Shown piece after piece: positions 17,145 to 26,460 of a stretch of 64,000 nucleotides of DNA. The position numbers and the translations under genes are program-made. The DNA is taken from contig NZ_DLHN01000028.1 in assembly GCF_002483235.1 (NCBI RefSeq), positions 247 to 64,246 of the forward strand. The letters run 5' to 3'. The notes under the pieces are model-generated. The model was not told the DNA's origin and searched no databases. It worked only from the letters and a program-made list of their open reading frames with translations. Each line of letters starts with the position of its first letter. Positions within the stretch are counted from its first letter, which is position 1. This DNA is from Pedobacter glucosidilyticus. GTDB lineage: Bacteria; Bacteroidota; Bacteroidia; Sphingobacteriales; Sphingobacteriaceae.

Positions 17145-20100
17145 ATGTCTTATTATTTTAGTGTAACTCTCTTGAAAAAACTACAGTCTTGCAACGCTTT
17201 ATTTAAGATGTTGTGCTGTTTAATTTTATTTAATTTCTTACATTCTATTTCTTTATATGCTCAGCATGAAGAACCTATTTTTAAGCATTTAACTATTAAC
17301 GAAGGTTTATCTCAGAATACTGTTTTTAGCGTTTATCAAGATGCTAGTGGCTTTATTTGGATAGGTACAGAAGACGGATTGAATAGATTTGATGGGTATG
17401 AATTTAAAGTTTTTAAAAATGATCCGGCAGATCGTAAAAGTTTAATCAATAACCAGGTAAATGTTATTTTAGAAGATAAAAATCATCGTTTAATTATAGG
17501 ATCTGCTGGTGGCTTATCCATTTATAATCGTGATACAGAAGATTTTGAAAATATCAGTATTCCATCTTCAAATAGTAAAAATTTACAACTGGTAAATTAT
17601 ATAACCGCAATTGTAGAAGCTGAAAATAACAAATTGTGGTTAGCAACTTTTGATGGATTAAAATTATTAAACTTAAAAACTAAGCAATTAGAAAATAACC
17701 TGATAACCCAAAAAACAGATAAATTTAAGATACAAACTTTATTGAGAGATCAAGATGGTATACTTTGGATAAGCTTAAAACAAACGCTTCTATGTTATCA
17801 TAGCAAGAAGCAAAGCGTGGTAGCTATACCTTCTTCTCTTCAAGAGAAACTAAAAAGTTTTCCTGGAGATATAAGAGTTATTAAGCAAGATAAGAAAGGG
17901 AATATTTGGCTAGGTTCAGAACAAGCTGGTTTATTTGTTTATGATATAACCACAAAAATTTGTAGAAACTACTCCCACAACCCTGCTGATAGTAAAAGCT
18001 TACCTATAAATGTGGTGAGAGATATTTTCTTTTATGATGATTATAAAGTTTGGATAGCTACCAGAAAAGGACTTTGTATTTTTTATTTAGATACACAACA
18101 ATTTTATACCTATACCCACAATAAATATAATCCAGAGAGTTTATCTCATCGTTCTGTATTAAAGATTATGCGGGATAAAGCGGGTAGTATATGGATAGGA
18201 ACTTTTGCTGGAGGTGTAAATGTTTACAATCCTTCAAGCACTAATTTCTTAAAGATTGGTGAGCAATTAGGGAATACTCGCGGCTTAAATAACCCGGTAG
18301 TTAGTGCTATATTAACCGAAGAAAATGGTGGTTTATGGATTGGGACAGAAGGCGGAGGAATTAATTATCTGAATAAATCAAAAGAAGAATTTAGCGTTTT
18401 TAGTCTTAAAAGAAATAGCTTAGAATTATCAGAAAACTTGATAAAATCTTTATCAAAGGATGAAAAAGGTAACCTTTGGGTAGGTGCTTTTGATGGCTTA
18501 TATTACTTTAATACTACATCTAAAAGTTTTAATCCGATTAGTATAAATCCTGAAAAAGTTTCAGGAAGAAGTCAGGTTTACAGTGTTTTGGCTGATTATG
18601 GCGGGGTATGGTTAGGTACTAACGGCGGTGGATTATTATATTATCATCCTGTTAAGGGTTTAAAGGTTTTTGTAAATAGCAGTTCAAACGTTAATAGTAT
18701 TAGCGGAAATCATATCAGTTCTATTATAAAAGATAAGAAAGGCAATTTATGGATAGGTACTTTACAAGGTGTTAATTATTATGATAAAACAAGCGGAAAG
18801 TTTAGCAGATATGTAAGTCACCCTCAACAAAAACAAGGATTAAATAATAACAATATCACCAGTTTATTTATAGATAGTAAAGACCGTTTATGGATTGCAA
18901 CCAGAGGAGGAGGGTTGAATGTTTTTGATAACTCAAGTAAAAAATTTGGCTCGTTTACAGAGAAAGATGGCTTAGCTAATAATGTGATTAGAGCTATAAA
19001 TGAAGATAAACAAGGTAGACTTTGGATAAGTAGTAATAAAGGAATTAACGTGATTAGCTTTAGTAAGCGGCGTATTCCTAAAATCGAATCTATAAAACAT
19101 TATACCATTACAGATGGCTTACAGAGTAATCAATTCCTGTCTGGTTCTACGGCAAAAACACGACAGGGCGAACTTATTTTTGGTGGTATTGATGGATTAA
19201 CAATTTTTAATCCCCAAAAATTGATTCAAAACAAACACATTCCCCATATAGCTTTTACAGATTTTTATATTGATAATAAACCTATAAATATTAAAGATGA
19301 AGACGCTCCTATAAAAGAACATATTAACGTATTAAGAGAAATAACTTTGCCCTTCGAGCAATCAAACATCACCATAAAATTTGCTGCTTTAAATTTTGTA
19401 AACCCCAATAAAAATAAATACAAATATAGGTTAGAAGGTTTCTCTAATGATGAATGGCAAGAAATAGGTAACCAACGTACAGTAAGTTTTACCAATTTAA
19501 ATGCCGGCACTTACACCTTTATGGTTATGGCATCTAATAATGATGATGTTTGGAATGTAAACCCAGCAACAATAAAAATTAAGATATTGCCTCCCTGGTA
19601 TAAAACATGGTGGGCATATTTAATCTATCTTACGGTTTTCTCAAGCTTATTATACTCTTTCTATTATTTCTCTTACAAAACCATCAGGCTTAAAAACGAA
19701 CTTGATTTTGAGCAAATGAGTCACGAAAAAGATCAGGAATTGGCTCAAAGAAAATTATCTTTTTTTACACATATCTCTCATGAAATTAAAACGCCTTTAA
19801 CTTTAATTTTATCACCTATAGAGAAAATGCTTTCTTCTGATAGCTTAGATAATAAGGTTCAAAATCAGCTACAAATTATACAACGTAATGGAGAAAGATT
19901 GATGCGTATAACCAACCAGATTCTTGATTATAGAAAATTTGATGCTGGAAGTATGAACTTGCAAGTGTCTGAAGGTAATATAGTTAAGTTTCTAAATGAA
20001 GTTATAGCAGCTTTTCAATCTTACGCCCTTAGTAAGGATATTACCTTAAAGCTTATGACAAACAAAAACAGCATTAAACTTTGGTTTGATAAAGATAAAA

Positions 20101-21350
20101 TGGAGAAAATCATTTTTAACTTAATTTCTAATGCGTTAAAGTTTACCAATAAAGGCGGTTATGTTCATGTTATTATAGATGATGAGTCTTTAAAAGATGA
20201 AAATAAACTTGTTGTTGTTGTTGAGGATAATGGAATAGGTATATCTGCTGATAATATCCATAAAATTTTTAATCAATTTCAATATTTCAATACACAAGGG
20301 AAAAATCAAGAAGGAACAGGTTTAGGCTTATCTTTCTCTAAAGAATTGGTAGAGCTTCATCACGGAAAAATTGAGGTTGAAAGTAAAGCTGCTTTCTTAG
20401 ATGAATGCGGTTTAACACAGTTTAAAATACAACTTCCTTTAGGTAAAAATCACTTTAATGATGAGGATATTGTTACAGATTATAATAATAGCGAAGATAT
20501 TAATGCCTATGAGTTTGAGGAAAACACAGTCATCAAAAATAAAATTAAAGAACGCAGAGAAATAGTTTTAAAAGCAGCAGGTAAAGAAAAACTGATTTTA
20601 CTGTTGATAGAAGATAACGAAGAGGTGATGAACTTTATGAGTAATCATTTTAACGATGATTTTAATGTTTATAAAGCGGAAGACGGCGAAAAAGGTTGGA
20701 TACTTGCTACACAACTCATCCCTGATATTATTATAAGTGATGTGATGATGCCAAACATGATCGGGACAGAACTTTGTGTGAAGTTGAAATCTGATGTTAG
20801 AACAAGCCATATCCCGGTGATTTTACTTACTGCCAGAGAACCACTTCTATACAAAATAGAAGGTCTTGAAACCGGAGCTGATGATTATATCACCAAACCT
20901 TTTAATTTGAAATACTTGGAAATGAGGATGTGGAATTTGCTGGAATCTAGAATAAAACTTAAAGAAAAATATATCAAAAAGGTAGATATGCAGCCCGCTC
21001 AACTAGCTATAACATCACCTGATGAAAAGTTTTTAGAAAAGGCAATTAAGTTTATTGAAGAAAATATTACCGAACCTACTTTAAGTGTAGAAGAGCTAAG
21101 CAAAGAAGTTGGGATGAGCAAAACCACACTTTATCGTAAACTAAAGGCATTAACCAACCAAAATACCAACGAGTTTATTAGAAGTGTAAGGTTAAATATT
21201 GCTGCCCAAATGCTAGCACAAAAGAAGTTTAATGTAAACGAGGTTGCCTATCATACAGGTTTCAGCAACCTCGATTATTTTAGAAAATGTTTTAAAGAGC
21301 AATTTGGCGTAAATCCTAAAGATTATACTTCCAGAATGATAGAAAATTAA
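17145..21350 (+). CDS. Hybrid two-component system regulator (HTCS)
   Basis: This 1401-residue protein joins all parts of a phosphorelay in one chain. After a signal sequence ending near LYAQ (residue 40) come repeated seven-bladed-propeller motifs (repeats of the type GxIWIGTxxGG/GLNxFD) to about 725, a Y_Y_Y domain at about 735-818, one membrane helix at about 820-840, HisKA with SHEIKTPLTLILSP (His879), an HATPase with DNGIGIS and GTGLGLSFS at about 980-1098, a receiver at about 1148-1265 with SDVMMPN (Asp1199), and an AraC HTH from about 1300. The periplasmic part of such proteins binds an oligosaccharide and the C terminus activates the nearby susCD genes. All key phosphorelay residues are present. 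Its last four bases overlap the convergent beta-helix gene. Confidence 0.97.
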   Translation: MSYYFSVTLLKKLQSCNALFKMLCCLILFNFLHSISLYAQHEEPIFKHLTINEGLSQNTVFSVYQDASGFIWIGTEDGLNRFDGYEFKVFKNDPADRKSLINNQVNVILEDKNHRLIIGSAGGLSIYNRDTEDFENISIPSSNSKNLQLVNYITAIVEAENNKLWLATFDGLKLLNLKTKQLENNLITQKTDKFKIQTLLRDQDGILWISLKQTLLCYHSKKQSVVAIPSSLQEKLKSFPGDIRVIKQDKKGNIWLGSEQAGLFVYDITTKICRNYSHNPADSKSLPINVVRDIFFYDDYKVWIATRKGLCIFYLDTQQFYTYTHNKYNPESLSHRSVLKIMRDKAGSIWIGTFAGGVNVYNPSSTNFLKIGEQLGNTRGLNNPVVSAILTEENGGLWIGTEGGGINYLNKSKEEFSVFSLKRNSLELSENLIKSLSKDEKGNLWVGAFDGLYYFNTTSKSFNPISINPEKVSGRSQVYSVLADYGGVWLGTNGGGLLYYHPVKGLKVFVNSSSNVNSISGNHISSIIKDKKGNLWIGTLQGVNYYDKTSGKFSRYVSHPQQKQGLNNNNITSLFIDSKDRLWIATRGGGLNVFDNSSKKFGSFTEKDGLANNVIRAINEDKQGRLWISSNKGINVISFSKRRIPKIESIKHYTITDGLQSNQFLSGSTAKTRQGELIFGGIDGLTIFNPQKLIQNKHIPHIAFTDFYIDNKPINIKDEDAPIKEHINVLREITLPFEQSNITIKFAALNFVNPNKNKYKYRLEGFSNDEWQEIGNQRTVSFTNLNAGTYTFMVMASNNDDVWNVNPATIKIKILPPWYKTWWAYLIYLTVFSSLLYSFYYFSYKTIRLKNELDFEQMSHEKDQELAQRKLSFFTHISHEIKTPLTLILSPIEKMLSSDSLDNKVQNQLQIIQRNGERLMRITNQILDYRKFDAGSMNLQVSEGNIVKFLNEVIAAFQSYALSKDITLKLMTNKNSIKLWFDKDKMEKIIFNLISNALKFTNKGGYVHVIIDDESLKDENKLVVVVEDNGIGISADNIHKIFNQFQYFNTQGKNQEGTGLGLSFSKELVELHHGKIEVESKAAFLDECGLTQFKIQLPLGKNHFNDEDIVTDYNNSEDINAYEFEENTVIKNKIKERREIVLKAAGKEKLILLLIEDNEEVMNFMSNHFNDDFNVYKAEDGEKGWILATQLIPDIIISDVMMPNMIGTELCVKLKSDVRTSHIPVILLTAREPLLYKIEGLETGADDYITKPFNLKYLEMRMWNLLESRIKLKEKYIKKVDMQPAQLAITSPDEKFLEKAIKFIEENITEPTLSVEELSKEVGMSKTTLYRKLKALTNQNTNEFIRSVRLNIAAQMLAQKKFNVNEVAYHTGFSNLDYFRKCFKEQFGVNPKDYTSRMIEN

Positions 21351-22909
21351 TCTGCAAAAGCACCCATGAAATTATAATTCACGATGGTTTTGCCAGCAAA
21401 ATCTTTTAAACCTTCATCTGGCAGCCAATAATTTTGTTGCTCTATATTTTTTACACCAACACCTTTGTTGATTAATGGACTATTTCCGTCTAATTTAAAG
21501 TTATTAGTGTTATTAATACCAGCATTTATGGTAAGTGGAGCAATAATCATAGGGTTTGTAGTTGTAGGATTAGTCTCTGTTAAATCAGCTATATGATATC
21601 CCCAATAGGCATTATTATTAAAAAGTGCTGTTCTACCTCCTGATTTTACAACCAATTTACCACTACCAGCATTGTAAAAAATATTATTGTAAAATCTGGC
21701 TGTTTCCAAAGCTTCATCAGCAATTACAGGGCTACTACCTTCTGCAAGTATAATGGTGTTATTATGGAATATACCAGAACCTCTAGGATTTGTCCAAACA
21801 GGAAAATCAAAAATATGGTTACCTTTTTTTCCGTCGTTTACACTGATGTTATATCTTACAATGGCTTCGCTAGATGAGCCATAAACCAACATGAAACCAC
21901 CTTCATTATGATAGCTGTAATTGTACTGAACGATGGTTCTATAACTATCTAAATCAGCATCAAAAGCTTGCCCATCCATACTGCCTCTGGTATTGTAAAC
22001 TTCATTGTATTCAAATAAAGCTTCATCAGTACTTCTACACCATAAAGCAACGCCATGGTCTACCAAGTTTTCCGGAGCATTGTGGTTTTCATAAGCTATA
22101 TTGTGTGATATGACCGGGCGGTAAGCGTAACGTACAATAACGCCATCACCAGCACAATGATGAATTTTATTATTCCTGATAATCAAATTAGTGATAGGTC
22201 GGTTACCTCGGGTAGCTTTTTTTGCATCAGTTAAATTAGTGAAAATACCTACTCGGTTAATATTACCTATTTCGTTATTTTCAATTAAGATATTATCTAT
22301 TTTGGTGTCGGGGCCACCAATAATACCTATACCTCCGGTGTTTTTACCCTTCATTTCAAAAGAATAATCGCCCATAATATCATGTATGTAATTATTAGTG
22401 ATATGGAAATGCTTTTTTTCTCCTGGTTGTAAAGCTTGTATTAAAATACCTGTTCTATTTCCAATAACGGTGGTTTTGTTACTTATTTCAATATTGTTTA
22501 TTTTCCAAAAATCAACATTGTCTAACAATATTACTTGGTTTACTTTTCCATTTCCCATGATATGAGGCTTTGCACCTTCACCATACGATGATAAAACAAT
22601 AGGAGAGCCCTCTTTACCAGATCCTTTTAAAACAAGTCTGCTCTCCCAAGTAGAACCACTTTTAAGTAAAATAGAATCTCCGGGCTTGTAGGTTCTTATA
22701 TTAACATTGTAAAGTGTTTTCCAAGGAGTGTTTTTAGACCGACCATTGTTTTTGTCATCGCCGTTAATGGCGTCTACATAATAGTTGGTGTTTCCGTTGG
22801 CTGGCAATTCTTCTACTATTTGTTGCTTAGCTGTCTTACTGCATGCAGCACCAACAAATAAATTAAATAGTAAAAGATAGGATAGGGTGAGCGAATTTCT
22901 CATATTCAT
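21347..22909 (-). CDS. Right-handed parallel beta-helix lipoprotein
   Basis: The 520-residue protein has a lipoprotein signal with lipobox GAAC (Cys about 23). The mature part begins with NYYVDAINGDDKNNGRSKNTPWKTL, the usual entry to right-handed beta-helix enzymes, and continues with PbH1 coils of the form IENNEIGNI, IIRNNKIHH, YNNIFYNAG. This fold is used by polysaccharide lyases (PL6, PL1 and others) and by GH28/GH82-type hydrolases and epimerases; I cannot pick a family. It is divergent from susC and both have the same 13-base leader motif, which ties it to the locus. Placement suggests a surface or periplasmic enzyme or glycan-binding protein. Confidence 0.8.
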   Translation of the reverse strand: MNMRNSLTLSYLLLFNLFVGAACSKTAKQQIVEELPANGNTNYYVDAINGDDKNNGRSKNTPWKTLYNVNIRTYKPGDSILLKSGSTWESRLVLKGSGKEGSPIVLSSYGEGAKPHIMGNGKVNQVILLDNVDFWKINNIEISNKTTVIGNRTGILIQALQPGEKKHFHITNNYIHDIMGDYSFEMKGKNTGGIGIIGGPDTKIDNILIENNEIGNINRVGIFTNLTDAKKATRGNRPITNLIIRNNKIHHCAGDGVIVRYAYRPVISHNIAYENHNAPENLVDHGVALWCRSTDEALFEYNEVYNTRGSMDGQAFDADLDSYRTIVQYNYSYHNEGGFMLVYGSSSEAIVRYNISVNDGKKGNHIFDFPVWTNPRGSGIFHNNTIILAEGSSPVIADEALETARFYNNIFYNAGSGKLVVKSGGRTALFNNNAYWGYHIADLTETNPTTTNPMIIAPLTINAGINNTNNFKLDGNSPLINKGVGVKNIEQQNYWLPDEGLKDFAGKTIVNYNFMGAFAD

Positions 22910-22914
22910 AATTG

Positions 22915-22927
22915 ATTTAAATTGGTT
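22915..22927 (-). promoter_or_regulatory. Shared 13-base leader motif, beta-helix gene copy
   Basis: AACCAATTTAAAT (read on the minus strand) ends 5 bases before the beta-helix ATG. The identical 13 bases stand before susC. May be a ribosome-standby or regulator site; see the findings. Confidence 0.5.
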
Positions 22928-23120
22928 TATTAAATGTGTTGTACACTTAAAAGAATTAATACTGCAAGCTATATCAATTAGAAAGATATTAACCCCTTCA
23001 AATCATGCATATCTACCTCTTAAATCTTTTAGCTTTTTTTAGAATCATGGACTTTAATCTCTCAAAACAAAGGTTTTTGAAACTCTGAAAGATTTGTATG
23101 GCTAATGTGTAAGATTAGTA

Positions 23121-23153
23121 TTGGAAAGAAAATAAAGAGCCATAATACATTTG
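23121..23153 (+). promoter_or_regulatory. Candidate promoter inside the susC upstream region
   Basis: TTG at 23121-23123 and TACATTTG at 23146-23153 (fits TAnnTTTG) are 22 bases apart. Transcription would start near 23160, just before the small ORF at 23179 and about 216 bases before susC. The 466-base region between the beta-helix gene and susC also holds the two 13-base leader motifs and the related AACCAATTTATTAA near 23266. Confidence 0.45.
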
Positions 23154-23178
23154 TTTTAGCTGAGTGCTAAAAGAAATT

Positions 23179-23262
23179 ATGGAAAAGAATCAAATAAAAT
23201 TATTGTTAGTAGCTGCATCATTAATTCTTGTTATGTTTCTTTTCTTTCATTTAATAGTATAA
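23179..23262 (+). CDS. 27-residue hydrophobic peptide ORF in the susC leader
   Basis: An ATG at 23179 opens 27 codons and ends at TAA 23262. The peptide starts MEKNQIK, then has about 18 hydrophobic residues (LLLVAASLILVMFLFFHL) and ends IV, so it would be one membrane helix with a short charged N terminus. It lies 26 bases after a TAnnTTTG box and 113 bases before susC. Too short for homology judgement. It may be a real small membrane protein, a leader peptide or chance; the neat N-in charge and single helix favour something real, weakly. Confidence 0.4.
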   Translation: MEKNQIKLLLVAASLILVMFLFFHLIV

Positions 23263-23355
23263 GCTAAACCAATTTATTAAACCACAGTCTTAATTCTTTT
23301 TTGATTTAGGATTGATTTAATGATATTGAACTAAGAGCATCTTAATCTCTTTACT

Positions 23356-23368
23356 AACCAATTTAAAT
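23356..23368 (+). promoter_or_regulatory. Shared 13-base leader motif, susC copy
   Basis: AACCAATTTAAAT ends 7 bases before the susC ATG at 23376 and is identical to the motif in front of the divergent beta-helix gene. Confidence 0.5.
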
Positions 23369-23375
23369 TAATGAT

Positions 23376-26300
23376 ATGAAACAATTTTATCAAAACTACG
23401 GGATACCCCGTCTTTTAGGAGTTTTTGTTTTCATGTGTTTGCTCTGTACAAATGCATTTTCACAAACTAAAATTCCTATTAAAGGTATTGTTACTGATGT
23501 TAAAGGAGAACCCCTGCCAGGTGTTGCAGTAAAAGTAAAAAATATAAATAGCACCGTTTTAACAGATATTGATGGCAGTTATAATATCAATATAACAACA
23601 GATAATGCAACCTTAATATTTTCTTATTTAGGGTTTGAAACCCAAGAAAAAGTAGTTGGTAATCAAAGAAATATCAATATACAATTAAAAGAGTCTTTTA
23701 AAGATTTGGATGAAGTTGTAGTTATTGGTTATGGTACACAAACAAAAAGAGAGCTAACCGGCTCGGTTAGTTCTATCAAGGCAGATCAAATAGATCAATT
23801 TGCTGGTGGTTCTATCAATACTAGTTTACAAGGAAGAATAGCTGGTTTACAAATTACCACCAATTCTGGCGAGCCTGGTGCGGGTGCTAATATAACTTTA
23901 AGAGGTGTTTCTTCTATTAACGGAGCTAGCCAACCTTTATACATTATTGATGGAGTTGCAGTTAATAATGATGCTTTTGAATCATTAAACGATGGAGCTT
24001 CTTTTAGTCCTTTAAATGATATTAACCCGGCAGATATAGAATCTATAGAGGTTCTACGTGATGCTGGTACAGCCTCTATTTATGGGGCAAGAGCATCTAA
24101 TGGCGTTATCATCATCACTACCAAAAAAGGTGCTGCAGGCAAGCCAGTTATAAACTTTGCTTATAACAGTGGTTTGGTAAGTATATCCAGAAAAATTGGA
24201 AATCTTAATGCTGCACAATTTAGAGAAGCTAACTACGAAGCCAATTTAAACGCAACAGGTTTGCCTCCTAATAGGGTTCCATTATATGATTCTTTACATC
24301 CATACTTTAGAAATTCATTTAATTGGCAAGACATCATGTACCGCGAAACTTATCAGCAAAAGCTAGATTTTAGCGTTAGTGGTAGCTCAAAAGAGAAAAA
24401 CGTTGACTATTACATAAGTGCAGGTTTTAGAGATTTAGCACCCATAGTTGTAGAAACTAAATACAACCAAATTTTTGGTAATGCTAAAGTAAATTACAAA
24501 ATCAGTAATGCTATAAAAGGTTCTACAACTTTTAATCTTTCTAATTATGGGTATAATAGACAGGATAATAGCATTATCTCAAGGTATTTAACTACCATGC
24601 CTGTTTATGCTCCTTATGACCCTATAACAGGTAATATTATTCCTTTATTTGAGGCTTCTAAAACCAACCCTTTAGCACAAGCACAATTTGTTACCAATGA
24701 TATTAAACGTTGGAGATTAATTGGAAAGCAAGAAGTTGGTGCTAATATTACTAAAGCATTAGAATTTAAAAGTAGTATAGCCTTAGATTTTAGTAATACA
24801 GAGGCATTTTATTACTCGCCCCCAATTTTGGCAACTAACTCTTCAGGCAGATCTGTTTTTAGTGATTACCGTCCCGAGCTAAGAACCATGTTTGAAAATG
24901 TTAATACTTTATCTTATAGCACTAAAATTAAAAAAGACCATAGCTTAAGTTTATTATTAGGGCAGTCTTATCAAATATTTAATTCCAATGCTACTTTCGT
25001 AAGAGGTATCGGAAATATTGATAATCAAATAACTTCTATTAGTGGTTCTGCTAGTATAGCAAACTTTAGCCAAAGCGAGCAGCAAAACGTATTACTTTCT
25101 TATTTTACTAGGGCTAATTATAATTATAAAGGAAAGTATTTATTCTCCTTTATCATGCGTAGAGATGGTTCTTCAAGGTTTGGCGAGCGCTATCAAAATG
25201 CTTATTTCCCTTCTTTATCTGGTGGATGGAGATTTTCTCAAGAATCATTCATGAAGAACTATAAATGGCTTTATGATGGAAAAATTAGAGCTAGTTATGG
25301 TATCACTGGAAATCAAAGTATTGGTAATTATGCTTCTCAAGGAGCTATTACAAGAGCAGGCTCTTATTTAGGTGAACTTTCTTTGGTTGCTGATGCTTTG
25401 GGTAATAATGATTTAAGATGGGAAACCACAAAGCAGTTTGACTTAGGGGTTGATTTATCTTTCCTTAAAGGAAGATTAAATCTTACAGCCGATTATTATA
25501 CCAAAAACAGCGACGATTTACTATTTAACGTACAAATACCTTCACAAACAGGTTACAGCATTATTCCTTTCAACTTTGGAAGCTTAAGTAATCAAGGTTT
25601 TGAGTTAAGTGTTGATGGAATTATCATAGACAAAGCCTTTAGATGGTCTTCTTCATTTACCTTGGGTACTAATAGAAATAGGGTAACATCTTTACCTGGT
25701 GGAGAAGATTACCGTCCAAATCCTTTTAGTTTAGCAAGAGTTGGCGAAGCAGTTGGTGTTTTCTACGGATTTAGAGCTTTAGGTATTTATGCTAGGGATG
25801 AAGATAATGTTTATATAGATGCAAATGGTGTTTCTTCGCAATACAGAAGAGGTTCTGCTGATGGTGATATTTACAAAGGTGGGGATGTAATTTATGAAGA
25901 CATCAACGACGATGGAATTATAGATATCAATGATTTACAAATTATTGGTAATCCAACACCTAGAGCATTTGGCGGTTTGCAAAATACTTTTGCTTACAAA
26001 CGCTTTACATTTAGTGTATTTGTGAATTATGTTTTTGGTAACCAAATATTCAATCAATTAAACAGAAATCAGGATAGTAACCAATTTGACCCTAACTATT
26101 CTGATAAACAATTAAGAAGATGGAGACAGCAAGGAGATGTAACCGATATACCAAGATTGGTTAAAGGAGATCGTATGCAAAGTTATGCTATCAGCAGCAG
26201 ATTTGTTGAAGATGGTTCTTTTATCAGATTCCAAAATGTGGCATTATCTTATAGTTTACCTGCAAAAACAATCAGCAAATTGGGTTTAACCAATGCTAAT

Positions 26301-26456
26301 ATTGGTATAAACGTACAAAATCTTTTAACCCTAGGAAGCTATACTGGTTACGACCCCGAGGTAAGTTCTGGCGCTAATCCATTAGGCTTTGGTATTGATA
26401 ATGGTGCTTTTCCAAAAACTCGTTCTTATAACCTGTCTTTAAACGTTAAATTTTAA
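23376..26456 (+). CDS. SusC/RagA-family TonB-dependent outer membrane transporter
   Basis: The 1026-residue protein has a signal peptide ending near AFSQ (residue 30), a carboxypeptidase-regulatory-like N-terminal domain (IKGIVTDVKGEPLPGVAVKV, about 35-110), then the SusC linker DEVVVIGYGTQTKRELTGSVSSI and the plug (SLQGRIAGLQITTNSGEPGAGANITLRGVSSI, RDAGTASIYGARASNGVIIITTKKG). The rest is the 22-strand barrel, ending in SLNVKF with the usual terminal Phe. It imports oligosaccharides using TonB energy, together with the SusD lid. First gene of the transport operon; four bases separate it from susD. Confidence 0.98.
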   Translation: MKQFYQNYGIPRLLGVFVFMCLLCTNAFSQTKIPIKGIVTDVKGEPLPGVAVKVKNINSTVLTDIDGSYNINITTDNATLIFSYLGFETQEKVVGNQRNINIQLKESFKDLDEVVVIGYGTQTKRELTGSVSSIKADQIDQFAGGSINTSLQGRIAGLQITTNSGEPGAGANITLRGVSSINGASQPLYIIDGVAVNNDAFESLNDGASFSPLNDINPADIESIEVLRDAGTASIYGARASNGVIIITTKKGAAGKPVINFAYNSGLVSISRKIGNLNAAQFREANYEANLNATGLPPNRVPLYDSLHPYFRNSFNWQDIMYRETYQQKLDFSVSGSSKEKNVDYYISAGFRDLAPIVVETKYNQIFGNAKVNYKISNAIKGSTTFNLSNYGYNRQDNSIISRYLTTMPVYAPYDPITGNIIPLFEASKTNPLAQAQFVTNDIKRWRLIGKQEVGANITKALEFKSSIALDFSNTEAFYYSPPILATNSSGRSVFSDYRPELRTMFENVNTLSYSTKIKKDHSLSLLLGQSYQIFNSNATFVRGIGNIDNQITSISGSASIANFSQSEQQNVLLSYFTRANYNYKGKYLFSFIMRRDGSSRFGERYQNAYFPSLSGGWRFSQESFMKNYKWLYDGKIRASYGITGNQSIGNYASQGAITRAGSYLGELSLVADALGNNDLRWETTKQFDLGVDLSFLKGRLNLTADYYTKNSDDLLFNVQIPSQTGYSIIPFNFGSLSNQGFELSVDGIIIDKAFRWSSSFTLGTNRNRVTSLPGGEDYRPNPFSLARVGEAVGVFYGFRALGIYARDEDNVYIDANGVSSQYRRGSADGDIYKGGDVIYEDINDDGIIDINDLQIIGNPTPRAFGGLQNTFAYKRFTFSVFVNYVFGNQIFNQLNRNQDSNQFDPNYSDKQLRRWRQQGDVTDIPRLVKGDRMQSYAISSRFVEDGSFIRFQNVALSYSLPAKTISKLGLTNANIGINVQNLLTLGSYTGYDPEVSSGANPLGFGIDNGAFPKTRSYNLSLNVKF

Positions 26457-26460
26457 TTAT

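Noticed and set aside
22910..23375. tRNA or other structured RNA in the long susC upstream gap
   Set aside because: No cloverleaf or strong G+C stem was found; the region is A+T-rich with short motifs only.
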